Origin: Phoronis australis
Taxonomy: Eukaryota > Phoronida > Phoronidae
Assembly (NCBI GenBank): GCA_002633005.1
Contig: NMRA01000211.1
Span: forward strand, 570,790-634,789
DNA length: 64,000 nt
Direction of reading: 5' to 3'
Part shown: in pieces, positions 1-10,599 of the stretch
Numbering within the stretch: position 1 is the first letter of the stretch
Layout of the letters: every line of letters starts with the position of its first letter
Position numbers and translations under genes: made by a program
The notes under the pieces: generated by a model
What the model was told of the DNA's origin: nothing
Databases searched by the model: none
Seen by the model: only the letters and a program-made list of their open reading frames with translations

Positions 1-2000
1 AACACCATTGTTTCGGTGCTTTTGCCATGATTCGATCGTGCCCCTGCCACCACGCTAGTAATAATAAAGGACAACTAGGCTTACGTGAACGTCTGTATTT
101 TAATCGGACAGAAACCGAAAGGGAAGTAACCAAATTATACATACGAATAAACTACACAAATGATGGCGCTAAGCACATGTGAATGATATGGCCTGCTTTA
201 TCAACAATGTTTGCAACTGCTTGCCAAACTGCTCAAGTTTGTAGCATTTCTTGGCGACACTAGTTGTTTTTGTTTTGTCGATTCCAAATATTAGAACAAC
301 TGTGTCTCAGCCACATATCACACAGATTTCCAAAATTTCGTACATACTATTTGCGTGTCTGCGAGAAGTGCTTTCTTTATCAATACAAGATCGACCTTTA
401 ATTGTAGATATGCGTAATCGTGGAGGCCTAGAGCTATTCATTTGATTAGAAGCAAAAAAGCAAAGCAGCGCAAAGGCATTATTGTCGTCACACGAAAGAA
501 TTGCGGCCTTGTTTCATAAGATTAACGCCTTGCTGAATGATAATTACATCTGCCTCTTTGTGGGTCGAGACAAAAACCAGGCAAGATGTTTGGTGCCCCT
601 TGATTACTTGTTTCTGTGCTTCATGTTTAACTGAATCTTGTGCCACTGCGTTGCTTTCGATAGGTGACCATCTTCACCTAATATCTGTTAGCACGAGCAG
701 ACATTTAGAAGAACCTTGGTGACTGAGATTTTTATAGTTGTATTGATTCCTGGTAACTTCGTCTTCATTTTAAACTGGTGAAAATGGGTGTTATTTGATC
801 GTTTCGACCTTGCCGTGCATCAGTCAGTTTAATGACTATAGAACTTCTAATACGCCAATCGTTTCAGTTTTGGGTTTCATGGATAGATATTACGACACTA
901 CTTCCAGCACAATCGTTTTGAGTTTCCACTTTCTAGGACTGCTATTCTCATTCCTCCGTGAACATAAAACATAGGCAGGGGCATGGACTCGGTGTAAAGC
1001 ATTTGTTGCAGGTTGAGACATCGGTGGCTCATGACAAGGCCAATCTTTCTAGCACACATTTCCTCTTGTTCCATAGCAGCTTTTTCTTCAAAAACACCCT
1101 TTTTAACGGTTAAGTGTAAGCACTTTACTCGGAAGTGAAGTATAAAATATACCGGGCCACGGTACTTAAAAATCTATCTGATCAACACCAATCTCATGAG
1201 ATATTGGGTTGAGCTCCATGTGACGTTCATGACATAACATGTTTTACTTTTTCAAAGCAAATTGTTTCCATATTAAACAAATTACAGATTTTTGTGCGAT
1301 CACGAGTAACAGCACGAATAGTTTTCTCAACACCTGGATTAATTGACTTTCGAGTTCCATTATGGAAAAAGGCATTGTATTTGAGGTAACATATGGCACC
1401 AGCAGCATGTAAATCTGACGGAGCAGGTAGGCAGCTACGGACAGTTGTGCTTCCTCCTCTCTCCGTTATTGATGAAATTCAAGCATGTATGACTGTTGTA
1501 ACCTCAGAGGCAGGCACTGGGTACAGTTTCTATATGTTTGTTTCATACTCATCTAGCACAAGGTTTTGTATCCTTAGAAATGAAACAGGACCTCTGGAAG
1601 TTGAACTCACCATGACTTGATCGCAACCGTTATGGTTTGTGTGTGACGTCTTCTTATGTATGGTCATACTTAGAAATACAGTTTTGAAAGTACGGAAGTT
1701 TCACGTTTGATTCTAGTATCCTAAATAAATATATAAACGTACAATATACAAAGAAATAAACAAAGAAATAAACAAAAACACACAGACACACCTACACAAA
1801 CACATAAACATGAAAAAACAACATAAGTGCATATATTTATGTTTTTTGAAGATTAGTGATTTAATTTTGAAACTCGATCATTCTGCTTAGGTCCAATGGA
1901 CAAAAATCCTCAGAACCGGGTTACCTGACATTTTAAAAAAGAATTCTAATATGTAAAACATTATGCTGAAATTTAGTTTCTAATGACACGAGGTAGCTAT
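1..2000. other. no gene recognised
   Basis: AT-rich sequence with only short open frames that match nothing I recognise. A degenerate A-rich simple repeat built on AAATAAAC and ACAC units lies at about 1740-1830. Confidence 0.5.
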
Positions 2001-2029
2001 CTTGACCACCGTCATAGATTGTGAAAAGA

Positions 2030-2580
2030 GGCAAGTCAGTGGCAAGTGGCCACCCATTCTCGTTCGGAGCACGTCATTAAGCTCTACAAAATGCCGTAAA
2101 ACCACGGTAATGAGACATTTGGTTAAGGTTAAGGAAATTCAGACGCCGGCGCAAAAAATAAAAACCCCTCTAGAGAGAGCCAAACTCGTCCGGAAATCAT
2201 CGTCTAATGCGGTCTCCTCCTTTTAAAATTTTCATCAGGATCATTCAAGCGGTTTGCCAGATAGAAAGGCAAACGCCAAAAACGGACTAGAAATTTTGAA
2301 AAATTGCCACCAGGTGGCGCAGAATCGTCAAAGTTGTCCGAAACTGGAAAATGTTGTTTTCTCATAGAAACAGATTTGTCCAATTTCATGAAAAGCCATC
2401 CAGAAAATCCAAAGACCCAGAGAAAAATCGAAACCTGTGGTCAGCTTAATAGAAACATGTCACAAATCTCATTAAGACCCTGTAAGGGTTCGGGAGAAAC
2501 AGTTGCGGACCGGGAACGCCCAAACCGAGATAACAGCAATATACAGAGTGTGAGCTCATAACTATTAGGGCGTTCTCCTG
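2030..2580 (+). repeat. dispersed repeat, copy 1 (CTCF-like monomer family)
   Basis: This stretch aligns by eye with 45650-46250: both contain GGTTAAGGAAATTCAG, then ATTCAAGCGGT, then a CCACTAGGTGGC-like core, then CTCATTAAGA and a terminal CGGACRCC-like block. At 2307-2320 it carries CCACCAGGTGGCGC, close to the core of the CTCF binding consensus. Its right end (GGCGTTCTCCTGTT, about 2569) resembles the reverse complement of 47590-47615, so all these fragments probably come from one longer element. No coding capacity is evident. Confidence 0.7.
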
Positions 2581-3050
2581 TTCAATGACCACGGATTGTT
2601 CTAATACCCCTCGACCCACGACACCCTCGACCCACGACCTTGTGGCAATAGAGGTATTTGTGCGCTTTTTATATATTTCATAATCTTATTACGTCGCTGA
2701 CTGACTTTCCCGTAAGACACACCTACACGTGAGCCTGCTCTGGCTCAAATCTGGTGATTAAAAATAAAAAGTGGCGTGAGAGCGTGGTTTGAATAGCGCA
2801 TTGTTAGCGCGCTATCGTTGTCACGGAAATAGTTCCACGAGTGGCTACCAATGGCTCAGTTCTACTAAACTTAGGGAGAGAGTGCATTAAGGTTATTGTA
2901 TATATTTTCATATTTTTATTGTTTATTTTATGTTGTATACTTATTTACAGTATACTCCATATCACGTTGAAATACTTTTTAGTAAACAGTTTTTTTTTCT
3001 AGCTGTATTTACTGATGAAATTACAGTTTTGACGATTCCTCGCACTCTCC

Positions 3051-3648
3051 GCAAACAAGGCTCGCTGGTTCCCTGCGTGCCACTAGGTGGGGCGGTAGCC
3101 GCGCCAGCACGCGGGTACCACTTAATTTTCGTCGGGAATTTTTTTACATCGGCGTTTCTAATTGGCTATTCGAATTCTCAATAGGCAGCGCTTTACGCAA
3201 ACAAACTGGCATGACTGATGGACTGAAGTGTAAATATGGTCTGTTGTACAGAGAAATCGGTGCTTAAAATTTATGTTCAGGAAATGTGAAGCCTAGAAAT
3301 TGTGATTGCGCCTTTTCAGAATGCATTTTTCTACTGTTGATGACTTTTGTTTGCAATAGTGTCCTGCTTACATAACACACCGGTTAAATCGGCCAGATAT
3401 GTGCTTATTGTACGCATGTGCTTCAAGCACGCGGCTATTAAACATCACTGCAGAAACGAAATAGTTGCTGCGACGCCACTTGCATGACAAGGCTAAAAAT
3501 CGTTCACAGTCTGCCATTTTTTCACGGTGTTGTAAAGCTAACCAACGATTTCCGAGGTTACATCGACCAATCTAAAGCGCGTGCCACTGCGTGATACCTG
3601 CGTGCTGGCTGGACTAAGCACGCAGGGAACCACCGAGCAAACAAGGTT
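3051..3648. repeat. nested fold-back with about 65-bp arms
   Basis: The left arm (3051-3121, containing GCAAACAAGG and GGTTCCCTGCGTGC) is matched in reverse complement by the right arm (3591-3648, containing GCACGCAGGGAACC and GCAAACAAGG). The left arm also contains CCACTAGGTGGGGC at 3080-3093, another CTCF-like core. The region between the arms shows no gene. Confidence 0.6.
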
Positions 3649-3930
3649 GAATTTGCCTTTCACTGAAGAGCACACCAGGCGATTAAACTCTGCCGGGAAC
3701 GACATTTGTAACGTTGGTAGGTCTTTGATTTGATTTGGTTGCGTTGTTTTTTTCTGGTTTTGGCAACTTTCCTAATTGACTCTCTTAATTACAAAAAGCA
3801 GTGGAACGCCAGCCGAGCTCACGGACCAACTCATTGATCCTGCAAGTCAGCGCTTGTTCTATGTTCAGATCGAATCGAGTTTGTAGAGTGGATCGAGGGG
3901 GTTGTGGGTCGTGGGTCGAGGGCGTTGTGC

Positions 3931-4148
3931 ATAAGCGGACTTAAAGGGGGGGGGCATGCGGGTGAAACGAGACTGGCAAGAGTAGCTCCGTTTTTTTAGT
4001 CCTCCGGTTGTATTTGAGCAAAAAAGATCAATATCCTCAGAAGTTGGAGGCCCCCTACATTTTAGGCTGGGTGGGCGCATGCAAAATCGTGCTTTGCGCG
4101 TTTGCCTGAGACAGCATGTTGGCCTCCCTTATGGTATCCTAGGTCCAA
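3931..4148 (+). repeat. G-rich dispersed repeat, copy 1
   Basis: This copy shares its beginning (GCGGA followed by a run of G) and its end (GCATGTTGG..CTTATGGTATCC) with 35738-36017. It sits just inside the right end of the 2593-4208 inverted-repeat element. Confidence 0.55.
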
Positions 4149-4208
4149 CACTGTCGTGGGTCGTGGGGTTTGGGGGTCGAGGGGGTCCAGGGGGTTTTAG
4201 AACAATCC

Positions 4209-5010
4209 CTTTACCAGACCTAGAGTTGTTTTAAACGTGCGATAGCATGTTGATACTGTAAGAATGATTCCATATAAAAACCATATGAAAATGAAAAATC
4301 ACTATATACTCAAAAATTCATAAAGAACTAATACTTTGTGCATGTGTTGGGATGCTGGCCCAAAGTACACTGTTGCAATATTTGCACTCAATGACCTTTG
4401 GTTACCCAGATATGACCTATTTGGCTATAAAGTCATATTTTGCATTTTTTCATGTCAGTAAAACGGCATTTTTTGAAGGGCAAAAAATCAGACTTGGAAA
4501 ACCGGTGACAAAGTTTGACATTGATGGTCATAAAGACTCATGTAAGGTTAGTAAGAAAATGAAATTTGCAACTCATAGGTACAATTAAATTTCCAGCAGG
4601 GGAGAAAACTCCGAGACCACTTTTCAGGCCAGTCACAAGTGGCAAGATGTTGCTTAACCTGCCTGCTATATCGGAATATATTTGAAGTTGAAATTCTCTT
4701 TGTAGACACTTCTAAGATTGAACGTTGATAATTGCTTTTAAAAAAACTTGTCTCTTATATATTTAGTTTTAAACGTGACCCTCGAATTTGGGCATTTTTG
4801 TGATGTGGCGTTACTCTGACTGACAAGAGAGTTGAGGCTACTCTTTTAGTTTAGAGATATTACCTAAAATATATGATCTAATATCAACAATGCAATATCA
4901 CAAAAATTTAAATTTCACTTTTGAGACCCCAATTTTCACACTCCATGCTTTATTTAACTTTACCAATAGCACTTTAGGGTTCGAGTTTACATGCACTTCC
5001 TGTCACTGAA
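4209..5010. other. no gene recognised
   Basis: AT-rich sequence between the inverted-repeat element and the decayed transposase-like gene. The open frame at 4352-4588 matches nothing I recognise. Confidence 0.4.
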
Positions 5011-5016
5011 AAGAAT

Positions 5017-7192
5017 ATGGAGGAATTTCCCTCTTGTACATTTGGTAAATTTTCGTTACATACAGTACGTGTGATCGCGGAGGAATTGTGGCCTTCATTA
5101 GCTGTGTTAAAGACGTCAGAAGTCATCTCGTGTAAAGTGCCACAGAAGTTTGAAAGTATATCGGAATTACAGCTGATTCCCAGAGCTGGAGATAGGAGGT
5201 TGGACTGGCAAACCAATGGAAATGCGCCGTTATATATTTTCACATCGACATGAGTTTGGACTTGGTTTAAGACAAAAACTGACGTGCTGTTATCACGAAC
5301 ACACAGAATATTGTCAGAGGGATAAACCAGGAACAAGCAAACAAGATCTGATGTCATCTCTCAGTCTCACCCCACACCAAGTTTTGGTTGTAATTGATTT
5401 TGCAATGAAGTTCATACCCATCAGTTTCCCTGAAGCACAGTCCGACTGGTTCGGTTAAAAGGATCTCATGACACGTGGCGGCTTGTATCACAAAAAAGGT
5501 GAAAGCCATCAGGTAAAAATAAATCCTCAATTAGTATTCAAGGTGTTACAAAGTAATTCTCAGATGTGCTCAATATTAAACAGAAAGCCATTGATGAACA
5601 ATGTTGTTGCCATTACCTCTTTTTAGTATATTGATTTACTATAACAGTACAAGATACAGGGTGTGTGCACTTAATATCTAGTCTTTTTCTTGCCATTTCC
5701 CAACAAAAGCTTGACAGTGATGCATTATTTTTCTCTTAGTAGATTTTGCACACAAGCCTTCATTTTAACTGAAGCCATTTTGTATACTTATGGATGATTT
5801 TCATATCTTTGTGAAGGGGAAATTTCCCCCCTCCCTAGAAATGTTTTGAAGGAGCTACTGATATAATATATATATATATATAATAACCGTGTTGAGACGA
5901 ACCATGTTTGAAGTTGAGTGGTGTGATTGCGGTTTAGGTGGTAATAAGATATAATAAGGTAGTTATTTAAACTAGCTGACCTATTTGAGTTACATAGTTA
6001 TTGTATTTCAGGTACATACTTACATCCATTCTCTAGATGCCTGCTAGCGAGACTTTTTCACTGTTTGCTGTTTAACGCTAGGTGCGCTAAGGCAGGTGAA
6101 AGCTAGGGATCCACAAATAACGGAAGCTTTCCTACGCTCCAACAACGCCAATTGTTACCATTCAGCCGCCCTTCTGATTCATTTGTTCTACATCTGGTAA
6201 CACCGGCATCTCCATTCTGCGCTACGATTTCAATGAAAGTCGGAAGGGAAAAGACATCTGTGACTGGAAAATTGCACCCTTGAAGTCCCATGCCAAGTAT
6301 TTCGTCAATGAAGGCAACAACGTTCAAAATGCAGTCGACCTGAAACATGCGCTAGAGTCTAGAGGATGTGTCAAAGGCTGTTAGGTGTCGTCCTGTAGTG
6401 TGAATGCCCCAAAGGTCCTTCCCAAGCACAGTATCCCTGGGATAAGTTTGCTGACAAACTTTGAGTATTCCGCAGATGGCATTCGAGCATGGAAGGCCCA
6501 TAGAGTAGGGGAGGGAAAACTTGTCATCAACAAGTCATGTAAACTGTTGCCTCAGAAAAGTCTTGACCTTGCAACACTCGAGTGTTTTACAACTCCAAGG
6601 GTTGAGTCGGGGCTGGTATCCCGTGAACGTCATACGAAGTTCACATGCACACACTATGGGTGCTCTAAATCTTTTCCTACAGATGCTGAGCTAAATGAGC
6701 AGTTGGATGTTGGTGCTCATTCATCATCCCTCCAGAACGAGACTCAGTTCGACCACATTTCAAGACAATCTGAGATTTTATCTACTACCACAGCTGTATC
6801 ATCACCTGAGTTGTCTGCCGTTTACGTTGTTGATCAAGTCGCCGCAGGATTGGGCCCTAAAAAGTACTAGAAAAGCGGTCCGCTTCTCTGAGAAGGTAAA
6901 GACTTAATCCAGTGATGTATTTTCTGAAGGTGAACAGTCATTCAGTCAGGCAGAAAACAACAGCCAGCTGAGGTTGTATATATGATACGAGAAGCCAGGA
7001 ATAAGCAAAGAAAAGTTTTCTCCTCTGAAGAGTGGCTGTCGGAGTAGCAGATGGCTGGATTTTTTCCCGTATGGTTGCCGCGTCTCGAATCGGAAATATT
7101 CAGAATATTGAAGATGCTGATGCTGCTGCTGCCCACGAGTTTGCCTCAATGAATGAGTTGGAGCTTGAAGTCATGAATGAGTTATCATCATA
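5017..7192 (+). pseudogene. decayed multicopy invertebrate protein, probably a DDE-type transposase with C2H2 finger
   Basis: Several frames on the plus strand read as one interrupted protein. In order they are: 5017-5220 (VIAEELWPSLAVLKT); a shift into 5216-5457 (MRRYIFSHRHEFGLGLRQKL, then VLVVIDFAMKF and SDWFG); a gap of about 650 bp at 5460-6110 that could be an intron (AG/GTAAAA at about 5514); 6120-6380 with NCYHSAALLIHLF and DICDWKIAPLKSHAKYF; 6385-6870 with TNFEYSADGIRAWKAH and a C2H2-like FTCTHYGCSKSF..H; and a tail ending MNELELEVMNELSS before a stop at 7190-7192. The order matches a family I know as a repeated uncharacterised protein in cnidarians and lancelets. The D in VVIDFAMKF and the D expected in the xDNAGCYH position (here N) suggest an RNase H-like catalytic core; that is inference. 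There are several stops and frameshifts, so it is not functional. Confidence 0.6.
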
Positions 7193-9870
7193 AACTGTAG
7201 GAAATTATGAACATGTTTTAGTTGTTGTCTATTCTTACGATATTGTCATTATCGTAGCTAGGGGACTGGGGTCCACCCTGGGCGAAATTGGAAAAAAATG
7301 GAAGATGACGCAAATTAGGGGCTTCCATATGGGAGAGATTTGAGTGGTGGCTATTTGGGGAAAATAATCCAAGCCACTGATGGTCAACATTGAAATCTTC
7401 TGTCACTTTTTACTAGCGTTTTTTGTTTTATGTTCAGTTTGAGACTCGTAAAGCATACTTTTTACATGATTGATTCTCTTGAAACTACTGAGATTTTTAT
7501 AGGTCTGGAGTCATTATCTAGTTTTAAAAAACGTCTATCTTAGACATGTGTACTGAGCAAAATAAAAAGACTTTGTGTTTCAGTAGCTCTTGTTTTCTTC
7601 AAACAGAATGCAGTTTTTTGAAGCGTTGTGTAGAAATGCATCATACACTAAACCTAGCATACCTTCAAGAAACTGTGGTTTTGAGTCCGCTGCATGAACG
7701 GAATTTACATATTGTGAAACGTTTAGCTGGTAAGTGGCAACAACACCCAATAGCTTAAATACTTGTTTGGAAAGCCGGTATCTTGGATATCACTGAAAGT
7801 ATTGTTTTCAATCGTAAATATCCATACCTGTTATTTTTCTGAAATTGCAAATTCCACTGGCGCACTGCCACCAAGCTCGGCCGCTTTTGTGTAGTACAAG
7901 AAGCATTGCGTGACACTTTGTATGTCCAATAACACGACACTTCTCCTCGTATCCATCGTCCTCTTTTAACGTGTGATCTTGATTAGTTTTAGTATGAACT
8001 TTGCTATTAGTTTTAGAGGACTTTTTCATGCGCATATACAGGGGTTTGTCCAGGAGGTCTGAAAATGGACCAGCATGCACTGCAGGCAGTGCGTGGGATT
8101 CTTAGTCAGTTACGGTGTTTGAAAACTGGCCAAGCAATGGGTAATGGGCACCCTTAATAAGAATAAAAAGTGCTTCTCTGAAGTATGAGATGGTGATGGG
8201 GTTGTATTATTAACTCATAAGTACATTAAAATTGACTTTTTTGATTTCTGTAATCCTATAACAAATTTTTATTTTTGCATCAGCAAAACTGAAAATGCGC
8301 GAAGAAAAAGTCTCATATACAGCTTCCCATGATCTCCTTTGTCAGTAATGTAGCAAAACGAATGATATTTGTTCTATTTGGCATCTTGGTTGATAGATAA
8401 TTGCACAAACGAGTAGCGCCTCCTAGAGTCTTTTAATTAAACTGACAGTCACAGATTGGCAGAAAAGTGTGTAAGTGAGTTATGTAAAAAACTGACAGCA
8501 CAAAAACTATGAAAGAGACAAGATTTTTTATTCTTGCGTTGGGCTGAACAAAGACAGCAGTAACAGATGTAAGTTAACTCATGTTCCAAAAGAATCCGAT
8601 ATAGATTTGGGAGAGTGATAAAAATGCGTAAAAATGGCCTTAATAATAAGCAGTGAAAATGATACTTTTGTAGGCTAAAATGGGAGGACATAAAAAATCA
8701 AAAAATCCATCCGAACTAGTTTTTCTTGTACGTTATTCTTTCTTCTTTCTGCTATATAGTTATTTTTTTCTATAGCGTGAAGCGATGGTGTGTTGTTGCT
8801 GACAAAAAGTTACCTACTTCCAAGAACTATTATTTGTTATTTTTCGGAAAAAGTACAAAGTGGTCGTAAAAAGGGTTAAAAAAAAAAAACTAGGAAACTC
8901 TTAACAATTCAGGCTCAGGTTTCTTTTGACAAGGCCAGCTGATGTTTCAAAAAATTGTTGATTTTGCATATATAGCCCACCATCTGGTTTTTATATGGAA
9001 TTGCAATTAACTGCTAAGCACAGTCCTTGTCTGGTGTAACATCATGCAGGACAATAGGCTACCAGGTCTCAAAGTGTTACTGAAACCAAGCAGAACTGCT
9101 TTCGATATCCGGTAACAGGAAAACAAATATTAACAAGTAATGATGGTATCCGAGGTCACGTTTTCTCGGTTTGTTAACAACCATTTTATAGGCGTTGCCA
9201 TAGGGACTTGCTCCATGAAAGATTTAGGTTCAGATGGGAATGGACTCCTGTAAGCATTATTAACTCTCTCAGTTGCTCTAGAGCTGGATCAGTTGTCCTG
9301 GACTTCACCCAGAAACGTACGCATTACTGACGAACGGATCCCAGAGGCCAGTTTCATTAAATGCCGCACGTTGTGTCGTAGTTGGTCCTATGAGTAGGGC
9401 GGTCGAAGTCGTAAAGTGCATTTTCAAACTCCCCGTTGCGCTTATGTTTGGCCTTGAGTTCAAAGTTGACGTCACGCATAATAGGCCCTATCAAGGGGTG
9501 CGAACGTTATTTTTACACGGTCAAATTTCAGGAATCCTGATGAATTTTTAAAATTTTTTCACTTTAAGTTCAATTTTTGCTGGGCTAGATATGCCGCTCA
9601 TTTATGAACCCATTGTATTTCGAGTCTGAATCGAGTCAAAAGTTATAGATTAGAAGCTGGATGATAATAAAACATTGGCTGCACTTGATGGAGTTGTCCA
9701 TCTCTGCCGGATTTCCTGTCTAAGACATGTAATTGGTCTGTAAGTAGGAAGTTGTGATGTATTTACCGCTTAACCAGGAGGGGCTGACCAAGCCAATCGA
9801 GGGAAGCCATTGTTATCAAAATTCAAGACGACGTGAGAAAGCTAGTGTTTGGTCTTACCTACACGTTTTA
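7193..9870. other. no gene recognised; PAN-gene intron at the right end
   Basis: Low-complexity AT-rich sequence. From about 9570 to 9870 it is clearly similar to 46500-46800, the intron following the paralogous PAN exon (shared blocks include TTTATGAACCC and CTAATTGGTCTGTAAGT-like sequence). No FTP exon was found downstream on the minus strand, so the remainder of this paralogous gene is off-window or lost. Confidence 0.5.
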
Positions 9871-9875
9871 CTCAC

Positions 9876-10206
9876 CAGGAGTACAACTTCTCTTTCCTTG
9901 CCCTTCAACTTCATAGTAGTTCCATCCTTTCTCATCATTCAAAAACCCAGGACAGAAATGGCTTATGCAATATTTCTCACACAATCCGAGGCGACTGCAG
10001 TAAGCAAACGCGTCACAAGACCTGTCGCTTTCACAACTTGCTGCGCAGTGTAACCGTGAAAGAACATGGAGCGACGTAGTATTGACGGAGCCAAGTCTAC
10101 GTTTGTTGACAAAATATTTTAAACCGGAGATACATTTGTCAGGAGTCGCTGGCTTGGGTGCAACAAAAAGAAACAACGCAACCCGTAAAGGCGTAAAGCC
10201 AACCAT
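9876..10206 (-). CDS. secreted PAN/Apple-domain protein, first exon (paralog 1)
   Basis: The minus-strand frame opens with MVGFTPLRVALFLFVAP, a signal-peptide-like segment. A cysteine-rich module follows: KCISGLKYF, LHCAASCESDRSCDAFAYC, GLCEKYCISHFC. The spacing and the C..C..CDAFAY core fit PAN/Apple domains, which bind protein or carbohydrate in secreted proteins. The exon ends CCTG/GTGAGT, a consensus donor in phase 1. It is about 75-80 percent identical by eye to the exon at 46800-47130, and similarity continues upstream of the ATG (GAGAATCGATTG-like block) and into the intron, so the two arose by segmental duplication. Downstream exons of this copy are not visible. Confidence 0.75.
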
Positions 10207-10383
10207 TATGCCCTAAGATGGTTGGCTAGTTAACTGATCTGAGAATCGATTGTAATGTAATACAGCTATGCATTTTTTATAAATAAGCCTACCAGTAATC
10301 ACGAATATTTTAATTCTAGTCTTCACGCCACCTGTTGGCCACATGTTTTGTGATTTACATTTCCAAGCAGTAAGACGTGATGG

Positions 10384-10578
10384 GACACACAGTTGGACTG
10401 GAATTTAGTGAAACCGACGTAGAAAAGCTCAACGTTGATGCTGTAAATTATGAGACTATCCCTCATATGCCGTCATCAATTTGGAACGCACTGCTTTCAA
10501 ATAAACGTTCTAACTTCGAAGGGAAATTGGTGTCACGGTCAACGAGGCTGCGTTTCGCCGACTCCTTCCTGGCGTACC
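10384..10578 (+). repeat. segment paralogous to 51850-52010
   Basis: Both stretches read with few indels as related sequences: blocks ACCGACGTRGAAAA, GATGCTGT, TCCCTCATG, TTTGGAAC and TGGCGTA occur in order. The conceptual peptides share TDVE, VDAVN and PHE/M..S..WN, so it may be a degraded exon. I do not recognise the protein. Confidence 0.45.
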
Positions 10579-10599
10579 TACGCTGAATTACAGATGCTG

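Larger units (their letters stand above)
2593..4208. mobile_element. inverted-repeat element of about 1.6 kb
   Basis: The left end at 2593-2639 begins GGATTGTTCTAA and continues with CCTCGACCCACGAC. The right end at 4153-4208 is its imperfect reverse complement and ends TTAGAACAATCC. A further GGGTCGTGGGTCGAGGG block lies at about 3905. No target-site duplication is clear next to the ends and no transposase is seen inside, so this is a non-autonomous or fold-back element. It contains a smaller fold-back (3051-3648) and a G-rich dispersed repeat (3931-4148). Confidence 0.6.

Noticed and set aside
4974-5357. 127-codon minus-strand frame
   Set aside because: Antisense to the transposase-like pseudogene, whose family motifs read on the plus strand.
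9754-10079. plus-strand frames of 99 and 76 codons
   Set aside because: Antisense shadows of the PAN exon; the minus strand has the signal peptide, cysteine pattern and donor site.
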